Shown here piece after piece: positions 53,978 to 64,000 of a stretch of 64,000 nucleotides of DNA. The stretch covers positions 59,333,180 through 59,397,179 of the forward strand of contig CM068831.1 of the NCBI GenBank assembly GCA_028554795.2. Reading direction: 5' to 3'. The notes beneath the pieces are model-generated. The model was not told the DNA's origin and did not search any database. It saw only the letters and a list, made by a program, of their open reading frames with translations. This stretch comes from Sinohyriopsis cumingii. Taxonomy: Eukaryota; Mollusca; Bivalvia; Unionida; Unionidae. Every line of letters starts with the position of its first letter. Position 1 is the stretch's first letter. A program made the position numbers and the translations under genes.

Positions 53978-56560
53978 AAAGAATAGTGGACCTAGAACAG
54001 ATCGGGGGGGGGGGGGCTCCAGCAAACACATTTGTTTTATTCAGAGGTATTAACGCCAACTAAATCTATTCCATATGTTTTAAATTTAAAGAGGAATCCT
54101 TTATGCCAGACACGATCAAAAGACTTTGAAACATAACAAAATAATATACACACATCCTCGCGTTTTCTAAGGCAATGCATATGGTAGATATACATTAAAT
54201 GAAATATTGTGGAAATTCGGGGGAAGGAAACCACACTGATAGTAATAAGGAGATTATCTGAATTCAAAGGGTTGTAAATACATTTAAATATAACTATTTC
54301 CATTATTTTCCCGACACAGGATTACCGGGATTGCCTTTTTAAAAACTGGTATCGAAATAATTTCTTTCCAAATATTGGAAACAGTTGTCCTCTTAATGAT
54401 TCACTGAATAAAATGCACAAAGGTTTGTCAATGGCTGGGGAGGTACATTTTAACATTATATATATTGGCAATGGCTGGGGAGGTACATTTTAACATTTTA
54501 TGTATTGACAATGGCTGGGGAGGCACATTTTAACATTATATGTATTGGCAATGGCTGGGGAGGTACATTTTAACATTATATGTATTGACAATGGCTGGGG
54601 AGGTACATTTTAACATTTTATGTATTGACAATGGCTGGGGAGGCACATTTTAACATTATATGTATTGGCAATGGCTGGGGAGGCACATTTTAACATTTTA
54701 TGTATTGACAATGGCTGGGGAGGTACATTTTAACATTATATGTATTGGCAATGGCTGGGGAGGCACATTTTAATATTTCATGCATTGGCAATGGCTGGGG
54801 AGGCACATTTTAACTTTAAATGCATTGGCAATGGCTGTGGAGGCACATTTTAATATTATATGTATTGGCAATGGCTAGGGAGGCACATTGTAACATTATA
54901 TGTATTGGCAATGACTGTGGAGGCACATTTTAACATTCGATGACTGATTTTATCAAGTCCCCTAACCTTTTGACTGGGTATAGTTTTGACTGGGTATATC
55001 TTTCATTGGGTATAATTTTGACTGGTTATAGTTTTGACTGGGTATAGTTTTTATTATATCTAAAAATATCTTGCTCTATTTTGGTTATTTCTGACAATCT
55101 TTCATTCATATTTTAATAGATTTCAGATAGTTCAGCGTTCGTATCATTCACATTGCATATTAATGTTACAAATGTGTTTAAACATTTTGCTCTCTCCATG
55201 TCAGTAAATGCTTTTACTTTAGGTCCATCGTATGTTGTATACTCGAGTGGTGGTATTATATTTATTTTATTCTGTTTAATTAAATATCTAGTGAGATGGA
55301 ATATTCATTAGGGTTTTGTCCCATGTTTTTAATGTTAACATTTTTAAATACAATTTTCGTTTTGCAATTTTCTGGGGTTGCTTACATTATTTCAAAGCTT
55401 TTTTAAATTGTGACCATAGGCCTGTATATTATTCTTTGTTGCTTTCCTCTTTATAAGATCTCGCTTTCTTTAGGTTCTGCACAGTTTACTACGATACAAA
55501 AATGTATCGTTTGGATATATAGCTACAAGTTTTGAGGGAAAATATATTTTTTTTAAAAATCGGTAAACATAGAGGTAAATCTAACTGCGGTTTCGTTAAT
55601 GTTTGAACAACTTTCACATACACTTTCCAAGTTTTGTTGTAATATAATCTCATTTAATTTCTTACAATCAGCTTTATTATAGAACGAAACTTCTCTCTTT
55701 TACCTTGAGCAAAGATTAAAATCATTTTTAATCTTCAGAAATGTAGCTCGGTGGTCAGTTATAAATGGTTCATCAGGAAACATACACGTTAGCTGTGCTA
55801 GTTACTATAATAGGGTAAAGTGAAGTAGATGAGATGTCAGTGATCCTGGTTGGGTCAATTCTTATATATTCTAAAGTGTTCACTGTCATTATATCCATGG
55901 CATTTCTCAAATTAGCGTTTAGTAACTCCTCATTTAGATCCCCGAATAAAAAAAAGTGTTTTTAGAAAATTGAGAGCACACTCAATTGCATTTTTTAAGG
56001 AATCCCAGAATCTCACTGGATGAAAGTCTATAACTACGCATATGAAATTATTACAATGCTGTGCAAGAAGTTCTATCCATAAACCCGCCATATTTTTATC
56101 TAAGAACTCCAGTAGTGTTCTTAAAATTAACTTCGTTACATAAGCCATAATACCACCACCACGATTGGACCTAGCGCATCTGACAGGATAGTAAAACCCT
56201 TCAGTGATGAATTCACCCTCTTGTATACTATCATCAAGATGGGTTGCAGTTATTGCAGTAATATCGAAGTCATCAATATGGGTTGATATGCAATCTAATT
56301 TATGACGAACTTATGACGTATGTTTAGATGTAAGAACGATATTGTTTTGTCTGCTAGAGAGGAGTTACTGCATGATGATGATGATGATGAGGAGGAGGAG
56401 GAGGAGGATGCAGCTACCTGTGTCAAAGGAACTGGATTAGGTTCTGCATCCCATGAAAGCATAATTAAGAGTGAAATCCACAGTACAAACATGACTGCTG
56501 ATAATACCAATGAACTATAAAAAAAATGCATGTAATCACAATTTGGAAGTTGCATATTTG
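53080..56560 (-). pseudogene. Decayed LINE (endonuclease plus reverse transcriptase)
   Basis: From 56555 the minus strand gives a leader and SFLHLNIRHK, the start of an APE-type endonuclease. The domain continues at 56290-55930 (FDITAITATHLDDSI, GGIMAYVTKLI, NMAGLWIELLAQH, FHPVRFWDSL). RT appears at 54303-54037 (FCYVSKSFDRVWHKGF, motif A) and 53890-53560 (FADDSSLAYSSS, the catalytic block). The C-terminus is at 53556-53080 (LGYADTIWNNCSAADLLRLD, REIGWLPLSEEKKKSLYI). Several stops, an (AT)n tract (53888-53974), a G-run (54004) and a minisatellite disrupt it. Confidence 0.75.
54430..54945. repeat. 40-bp minisatellite inside the LINE
   Basis: About 13 head-to-tail copies of a 40-bp unit with the core GGCAATGGCTGGGGAGG(T/C)A, grading into variants at the right (GCTGTGG, GCTAGGG). 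Confidence 0.9.
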
Positions 56561-58029
56561 GTGATCTGAGGGCTTAAGTTTGTCTACTTAATATGAATAC
56601 TTATAATGAAAATGTGTACAAATTAGTCTAATAGTCGTTATTAGACCTATAAGAAGTAGAAGATTCAAAAATAAAACATCGATAAAGCTCAGCATTTTCT
56701 TCCTATACAGAAGTCTATCTCGGTTGAGGAATAGCCCAAAGCTTATCCTATGGAAAATAATTATACTGACCATTAGAAAATAGGTTCAGGGAATGACGGA
56801 GATGGAATAAGCAAGAATGACTCCTGGATCCTAGCATCGGAAAACTAGTGTGTCTAAGCCATGATATCCGTCTTATTGAACTTGGGTTTTCCTATGATGA
56901 TGACAAGACTAGAGAAATTTGAACTGAAAACATTACTAATAACGAAAACAAAGTGATAAACAGGAAGCAAATAAAAATAATATTCTAAAAATATTGATTT
57001 GAACGTTTTATGTACAAAGGGTTACGGTTGGGAAATTTAGGTAGAAGCAGTGAATCTATGTGTATAGGCTAAAAGAATTTGAAAATTATACCAGAGTTAG
57101 TAATATGTAAGCTAGAATGCATATGTTATGCATATGGGTCTTTTATACTGTGAAACATACATAATATGAGAAAACTTCCATAGGAAACTATCTTAGTGTA
57201 GTCACTAGGTTTGGTTAGATCCAGTATTTACGGTCAAGGTCAACATTTGCATTGTATACTGTTTTATTTTCCAGCTCCTCTCTGTGCAGTTTCTTCACCG
57301 TCTGTACCATCTATTTTTGCAATCATTAATCTAAGTTTTGAAGGTTTGTGGCCTCTGAGATTTTCTTCATAGTAATGATTCGCTTTTTAGGACTATCTTT
57401 TGTATTCTACAAGTAGATTTTTCCATCAAAAGTCCAGTAAAACTAAGCGCCTTCTTTAGTTTCGTAAGTATTTTCACCAGATTGAAAATGTTTGGGTCAG
57501 ATCCTCGACCAGAATTAGCTTGTCAGGGGCGCCTTACAGAGCTTTCCTCGCACGAATAACCTTTGTTTTCGCCTTGTGTGACCGGAAGCGAAAGCTCAGA
57601 TGGGCCTTCCTTTCATTCTAACACTGTAAACACGATCAATGCCTTACGGCCCGATGTTCACGTGCAGCTTATCTTGAAAACACGCTGTTCCTCTTAGGGT
57701 CAGACTGTACATTTATCAAACGTAAAGAATACTGTTTCGAATAATGTTAAAATTCATCACACCGAAGTGTTAGACTATCAGTTTGTTCCTGCCTTTTGTT
57801 GCAATTTTAATAATTTTTTCATCAAGTTCTTTCTTTAGGGGCTGGATATTATTACAGTGATGCACACTGATCAGTGAATTAATGCACTTTCCCATAGCTT
57901 CATGAATAGTTCGTTCGAGCATCGGTGACAACGCTTGTGCTATAGTGGGAATAATCTGTGAAATGAAATCTTGATTGCTAAGGTAAGTATGACTAATGTT
58001 AATAACATCAACAGATACACTCTGAGGAA
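56561..58029. other. Unassigned DNA with one open frame
   Basis: An 87-codon minus-strand frame at 58033-57770 (IIPTIAQALSPMLERTIHEA, ELDEKIIKIATKGR) has a helical, amphipathic character reminiscent of LINE ORF1 or transposon-associated proteins. No firm family. Nothing else seen. Confidence 0.35.
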
Positions 58030-59930
58030 CCAATTGGTGTTCTGATATTGAAATAGTTTAGCCATCGTAGACTGGTTCATCAACTTAGGATTGACCTCCA
58101 GACCTCCATACTTGCACTGAATTCAGAATAAAATCAGGGAAGTTTACAGAGTTTTTGTGAGTTAGGCGAGTCCTCGCACTTTCTTCACTCATATTAACTT
58201 GCAGTGTTTCCCATTACGCACATTTGTGCGTCAGGGACGCACGCTGGAGAAAATTGACGCACACATTTGACCCTCTAAAACACAGCCGTTTTACCTTCCC
58301 GGTATCTTGTTTGTATGTAAATCAATTAATGTATCTACATTTTCAATATTACAGTTAATTAAAGTGGCTAAAATGAAACACGAAGCCTGAAAATAAGACC
58401 TATTCGTGAGTTTGCAATGAACATCTGATTGGCTATAAAAACATACTTCTTGTTTAGCTTACAAAAATATAAGTTGCATCGCGTCGCTTTGTATTTAACA
58501 ATAATGAAAAATATAGGTTAGTCAAAATATTTTCACTAATTGACCAATCCACAGTTGTGAATCAATTTCTGCTGCAAGGTGTAGATAGGGTTGACATATC
58601 GGAACCTTGGCTAGCGAATATACTTGGCGGATCGATCGATATTTACATTTTCGGGTCTGTGAATTTCATTGGATGCGGCGGCAAGCCACTGCACCCAATC
58701 AAAAACAAGTTCAAATCTGAACACTATTCCAACATGATCAAGACAAGAGGAGCACACAACTGAAATGGACATATACATAAGTAATTTTCCACTGCAGGTC
58801 CGTGTTTGTAAAAACACATCCTTTCACTCAAATACACCTGTAATAATACGTAGACCTATTTTCGATGTTAAACTTACAAAGTATCATTTTGAGGTTAATC
58901 GTCTCCACTGTTTTCGGCCGAAGTACAATGTACCGCTTACACACGCTTTTGGTTAGTTGGTGTTACATACTAAGGGAGGCAACCCATGGTATTCAATAGT
59001 CTAAGGACAAAACACTTTAATATCTGATCGATCCGCCAAGGTGTAGATAGGGTTAACGTTAGTAACATCAACTGTTACACTCTGAGGAACCAGTTGGTGT
59101 TCTGATGTTCAAATAGCTGTTCCATCGTAGTCTGTTTCATCAACTTCAGGATTAACCTACACACTTGCACTGAATTTAGAATAAACACAGGGACATTTAC
59201 TGAGCTGTTGTGAGTTACTTACTTCACTCAGATTAAGTTTCATATCACTGATATCACTGTTTTGTTTGTGTATCACACATAATTTCCCAAAACCAAGAAA
59301 AGCTAATTTATACGTGGATAAAATAAATGCCAAGATCAGCGTACTGAACCGTGTAAATAACGTTCGAATTACTCTTACCAGTAATACATATCTGGAAACT
59401 ACCTCACCTCAATTTTTCGCCTCGCTCTAACACAGCCGTTTTACCTTCCTGCCTTCTTGTTTGTGTGTATTCAACGAATGTAACTACATTTTCAATATTA
59501 CAGTTAACTAAAGTGGTGGAGGGGCCCCGAGTGGCCGAGTGGTCTAAAGCGCTCTCCGTTATGGATCACCGCCATCTCACCTCTACCTGTGTTGGTTCGA
59601 GTCTCGGATTCGGCCAAGGTGGGTATGTGAGAAAGCTTGCCAGTAGCTTCTCGTGGGTCGGTGGTTCTTTCCGGGGATTTCCCGGGTTCTTCCTCCACCA
59701 TTAATACTCGCCGCCATGTATAAGCCTATCGTGTGCTGGAAAATGGCGTTAAACCCTACAACAACAACAACTAAAGTGGTGAAAATGAAACACAAGGCCT
59801 TCAAATAAGACCTGTTTGTGAGTTTGCTATGAACATCTGATTGGTTATAAAAACATATTTCTTGTTAAGCTTAAGCGTCGCTTCATATTTAACAATAATG
59901 AAAAATACAGGTTAGTCAATAAGGGAGGCA
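58030..59930. repeat. Tandem duplication of about 1 kb
   Basis: 58030-58540 and 59060-59930 align in order: TTTCATCAACTT-AGGATT, ACAGCCGTTTTACCTTCC, ACATTTTCAATATTACAGTT, GAACATCTGATTGG and TTTAACAATAATGAAAAATA. The second unit carries a SINE insertion. Function unknown. Confidence 0.75.
59519..59768 (+). mobile_element. tRNA-derived SINE, family 2, copy 2
   Basis: Same head (GAGTGGCCGAGTGGTCTAAA), GGTTCGAGTCT B box, body (CAGTAGCTTCTCGTGGGTCG) and (CAA)n tail as 30743-30984. A 13-bp target duplication AACTAAAGTGGTG flanks it (59506-59518, 59769-59781). The first tandem unit near 58355 shows the unoccupied site. Confidence 0.88.
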
Positions 59931-60189
59931 ACTCATGAAGCCCAATAGACGGCACTAGGACAAAGCAATTAATATTGGCTAGCGAAGATGGATATCCCAG
60001 TGGACTTTCTATAATGTTACAGTCATATCAAACTACTTCATGTTTGTCCCTGACGTCACCGACTGAACTCTGACATCTGGACATATTTGCCTTTAAAACA
60101 TTGGCACAGTCATCTTAATGTATATTTTTTTTCTTCTGGCCTAAGTCCAGCGAAAATTTTCAACAGCGCTATTGCAATATGTAAATCCC

Positions 60190-63173
60190 GCCGAACCACG
60201 GTGTGTGTGTATGCATGTGTGTGTATGTGTGTGTGAGAGAGAGAGAGAGAGAGATATTGACATCTGGGGGAAAAGATTGCTCTTGTCTACTACCAGTAAT
60301 ATTATTGTTTAAAAAATGGAGTTATCATTTATTATTTTTGTTCCCATATTCAGGGTTTGTACGTTTCCATATAACATTCATAGTACTATATGTTGGTTTT
60401 TTTAAATCCAAGGCCTTGCAATTCTTGAAATCTGAAGTTTTTGTTCTAAACTGTATGAAAAGTCCTTGAATAATTTTCTTTTAAATTTGTTAGACCATAT
60501 TTTTGTCATCAGGTTCTTAGAATATCAGCATGATCGGTTCTTCAACGATCTTCATCTGCTGTGTGTCTAGTCTCCAGTGTTTCAGCTTTCTTGGTTTGTA
60601 TCACTCGTTTTCTGCATATGATTTTACTATCTATATTTAATATCCTGGATATATATTTCCGAAGCCCTGTAAAGGATTGGAAATGTCCTTGAATGTTTCA
60701 CTTGAGCGGAAGCCTTGGCCTAGTCTATGATTTTTACTATCACAGGTAGGGGAATAAAATGAAAAGGAAGTATACAAATGGCACTGTTGTTTACAACCTT
60801 ACGTATTGGATCTACTCACAATTGTTTTCTTCTTCACTTTTTATTAAAACCTGTTTTGGAAAACCCCAAAATTTAAACGAAAATAGACTTTTGCGATAAC
60901 TGAATCTATTAATAACATCACGGACAGCAGCTATTAATAACAGCGATAATTTTGGGGGCTGACTGAATGGTTGTTTGCGTCAGACTATTTGTATAATAGC
61001 CATAGCCAACTGGTATCACAGTTTTCTGCTTGTCTTGCTTCCAGCATCAAATTTACTTTACCCTGGACGATTCAGCGCTTTAAAGGCGAAGGGATTTTGA
61101 TTTGCGTGAGTAAGATTTATTCTCCATACCACATGGAATAAATTTGTTTTATGGCATTGATCTGTGATTATCGTGCTAACTTTCTACTTGAGGATGTGTA
61201 ATCATTATTTAATTAAGTTAACATGCACATAAGGGACCAACCGATTTATTTTTTGGAGTGGGATGATGATTTTAAAATATATTCTTGGCATTACTTGAAG
61301 AAGAACCATTGTTGTTGTTAACTAAATAAAAATTGTGTCACATTACACGAATTTGATTTACATACATTCGCCATAGAAAGGTAGTTAAGGTAGTTTTGTA
61401 TACATGTATGTCACATATCCCAGACCATATATGATAACTGATCATTTACTTTCTGCTATATCATTTGATATCGCTGGGTGGGGTGTGGTATGGTGGGGAT
61501 AATAGGGGAATAGCGAATGGATGGGGTAGGTGCTGACAGATTGTAGTCATGGAGAAAGACGGCGGCGAAAAAGCAACCTTTCAACAGATTCGACGTCCTA
61601 AAGACTGGTTCTTGCGTCTGAGTTTGAAATTACTTCTTAGCTTTGCAAAAATTTGAAAGTCCTTTTCACTGAGTTTGGTTGTGAAACAACAACAACAGCA
61701 ACGTCAACGACAAAAACAAAAGCAACAACAATAATAATTATAATAATAATCACTGACGTCGATTCAAATGATAGTAGTTTGAACTTCGTGTTGCTAACTG
61801 CGGACACTCATATAAAGGGACAACAACCGTACAGGATACCTTGCACATCAAATGGGACTCGATATCACACTAAAATTAATCATTTTAAATATATCTTATT
61901 TGTAGCACTATGTTTGGACAGGCGCTAAGAATAATTTTAACACTCAGAAAGTACTTGCCCTAATTTGAAGATAGAACCAGTGTTGTACAAAGTTGCAGTT
62001 TAAACCTCCTTGCAAAGAAAATATTGTTCTTGATTTTGAGAGAGGAGATACGAGTACCGTGAAGCCTCCCGCCATCTTAGATCTAGGAAGTTGCTGTAAA
62101 ACTTAAATTATTATGAGTAAGCCCATGTTTCTTTCTTCAGTCGATGTGACCTTGACATTTGACCTATTGAGTTCAAAATCAATAGGTGGCTTTCTTCATT
62201 CAGTTGCATGCAATGTACCAAGTTTTGTTTAGTATCAGGTATATAACTCAATTTAATCTGGAGAATCTACTTTTCTGTTCGTCCGTTTCCATGCTTTTGA
62301 CTTATTGATGTAAATTATACGTGTTCCTTGCCACAAGTGTAAGTATCGCAGAAAGTTTGATTTTATATATGTGGTGTAGAACTTGAGCTATTGCGCAGAA
62401 ACACCTTTTCAATTCTCAATCATTGTGACACTGACCTTTGACTTATTTAACCCCAAACATTAAAAAGTGTCTTTCTTGACTCTTATGCAAGGCATCTACA
62501 AAATTTGAGAAAGTTATTGCTATAATACTAATGTAAAAAGAGTAACAGATAGATGACGTATTTAGTCTCCATCATAACGTTATAGTCCCGGCCTTTTGGT
62601 TTGGGAATAAAAATCTAACATTCATTTTTCATTACATTGGATTTGAAGAAAATCAGTAACATCTCATTATGTACAAATTAGGAAGTAAAAACACACTGAA
62701 AACAATTATATCAATCAATCTTTAAATTCACCACTCTTTCCCAATAGAACTTCGACTTCATCTTCATGCGTACTTTCCGTGCAACATAAAATTACATAAA
62801 TGGCTGCAGATAATACAGAAGGATTATTCAGTGTTCCTCCTCTTGTCAGGCTGCTCTATTACTCTAAATAAAAGTTAATTCATCCCGTATCTTCACCATT
62901 TAGTTCTCTCCCACCCTCCATCTCAGGAGAGGCCATTTCTTTTTGGTCATTAATTCATCGCCAAGGGAGTGGTTTCTTTATCCATCCACCTACCCAAAGT
63001 GAAGGAAGGGGATGCTGTATCGATCCCATTAAACACCATGCCCCCAACCCCAAACTCTTATCGGAAGTACGGACGACATATGATAGATATATAATGAAAT
63101 TTAGATCACGTTGGTAGGCAAACGTAATGGTGGCTATTATTATTATTATTATATTATTATTATTATCTCACAG
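60190..63173 (+). repeat. GIMAP locus upstream region (segmental duplicate copy B)
   Basis: It aligns with 22180-22490 plus 27740-28863, but without the decayed Polinton that separates those two blocks. It contains simple repeats (GT/GA at 60201-60253, ATT at 63136-63163). No further coding exon was recognised, so this is probably intron or 5' flank. Confidence 0.6.
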
Positions 63174-63243
63174 GATAAAATCCTACTTCGGAGACTATGT
63201 CCTGAAATGGCAGAGTTTAGGAGCCACGAAGAATTTGGGAAAT
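63174..63243 (+). CDS. 70-nt exon of an AIG1/GIMAP-type gene
   Basis: Acceptor ATCTCACAG, donor GTAAGT. It reads DKILLRRLCPEMAEFRSHEE then FGK with one extra base, phase-compatible with the P-loop exon at 63892. The same exon exists at 28864. It encodes a short N-terminal part, no known domain. Confidence 0.6.
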
Positions 63244-63891
63244 GTAAGTAAAACTCTTTGATGAAACATTTTGCAACTTTAACCATTCTTTCTGGACAAG
63301 ACCCTACGGGTTGTTTTAATTTCCCTTAAAAGGTTTCGCTATTTACAAATAAATTAAACTTGCTAGATCTTGACCTGGAGCTTTCTGCGTTACTTTCTTG
63401 TTCTTAAGTGCAGTGAATAGTGCAGAGAGGTATTGACGAATGGGTACTTTACAACAGACATAAAAACAACAGGCAGATATTAAGTGTAGTAAATCCTTTA
63501 CAAACACGTCGCTGTTTATTATTTTTTTATGATTCATCAGCGATATTACTAACTGCTCCTATAAGATGGTACTTTTTTGAGACGTTATGACCTAAACAAA
63601 TTTTGTCATGCAACATTTTTTGTCAGATCAGTGTCTAGAAACGTATTAGGACGGTTGACATGTGATCAAGATACGGTCACATGCAACAAATGTCACAGTA
63701 TGTACACAGTATAAACATTGACTCAGTGAATCTATAGACTTAAAGATGAAACTGTCCTCGTATATTTTCAGGTTTACGCAATTGATTTATCTTGAAATAA
63801 AAATTTGCGATAGACGTAATTTAAATGATCAGCATAATTATGATGCCAATTTTCACGTAGAATAGATGACTGCTCATATTCTCATCCTTAG
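63244..63891 (+). other. Intron of the GIMAP-type gene
   Basis: It lies between a GTAAGT donor and a CATCCTTAG acceptor in compatible phase. The first 200 bp match 28934-29200 of the duplicate. Confidence 0.5.
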
Positions 63892-64000
63892 GTGATGAAG
63901 AGATCAGAGTCGTTGCTTTGGGAAAGAACGGAAGTGGGAAAAGTGCAACAGGAAATAGTTTCCTTGGAATTTGGACATTTCTTTCGCTTTGTTCTGCTAA
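63892..64000 (+). CDS. AIG1/GIMAP-family GTPase, P-loop exon (runs off the window)
   Basis: After the acceptor AG at 63890-63891 the frame reads DEEIRVVALGKNGSGKSATG then NSFLG. GKNGSGKSATGNS is the G1/Walker A motif in the form typical of AIG1/IAN/GIMAP GTPases. These are septin-like membrane-associated GTPases involved in immune-cell regulation in vertebrates and expanded in molluscs. The rest of the G domain lies beyond the window. The trailing IWTFLSLCSA looks less family-like, so the copy may be divergent. Confidence 0.78.
   Translation, partial: MMKRSESLLWERTEVGKVQQEIVSLEFGHFFRFVLL

Overview
The window is animal nuclear DNA: AT-rich, gene-poor and intron-bearing. It carries microsatellites, tRNA-derived SINEs, LINEs, Penelope-type fragments and a Gypsy LTR element. 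The only recognisable host gene is the start of an AIG1/GIMAP-type GTPase at the right edge: a 70-nt exon at 63174-63243 and a P-loop exon from 63892. The repeat mix and GIMAP content suggest a marine invertebrate, perhaps a mollusc. That placement is an inference, not proof.

The dominant object is a 17,266-bp Polinton/Maverick (adintovirus-like) integrated virus at 32885-50150. It has 6-bp target duplications (CACAGG), ~365-bp terminal inverted repeats starting AG, and genes for protein-primed DNA polymerase B, retroviral-type integrase with chromodomain, packaging ATPase, double-jelly-roll major capsid protein, penton, a basic core-like protein, membrane proteins and conserved minor proteins. 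The morphogenesis genes and polymerase lie on the minus strand. A zinc-knuckle gene and one small terminal gene lie on the plus strand, each divergent from a minus-strand gene across a TATA-bearing bidirectional promoter. No adenain-type protease was found. Several genes are broken. Three of the breaks fall at the same motif, G-A8-C, with the same +1 change of frame.

The most unusual feature is at the 3' ends of the small genes near both termini (33271, 34537, 35411 and 48757 on the minus strand; 49538 on the plus strand). Each is followed, 24-29 nt after the stop codon, by a 16-nt hairpin matching the metazoan replication-dependent histone mRNA 3' stem-loop (GGCCCTTTTCAGGGCC or AGCCCTTTTCAGGGCT). 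A purine-rich GAAAAGA element follows at the spacing expected of a histone downstream (U7) element. The late and replication genes lack it. This suggests that a gene class of the virus uses the host histone pre-mRNA 3' processing pathway and so is tied to S phase.

Layout: 1-4500, no supported gene. 4549-8350, remnants of a different virus-like element (capsid-like fragments on minus, integrase on plus). 9163-9430, SINE. 11720-12190, LINE RT fragment. 12996-21170, degenerate Gypsy element of Gmr1-like order (integrase before RT), with a LINE nested in one LTR. 22500-27735, a second, decayed Polinton with its own inverted repeats, colinear with the large one. 27740-29300, partial duplicate of the GIMAP locus. 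29590-31350, tandem Penelope-like fragments with a SINE. 32885-50150, large Polinton. 50157-53080, unassigned DNA and repeats. 53080-56560, decayed LINE containing a 40-bp minisatellite. 58030-59930, 1-kb tandem duplication with a SINE in the second copy. 60190-64000, GIMAP locus.
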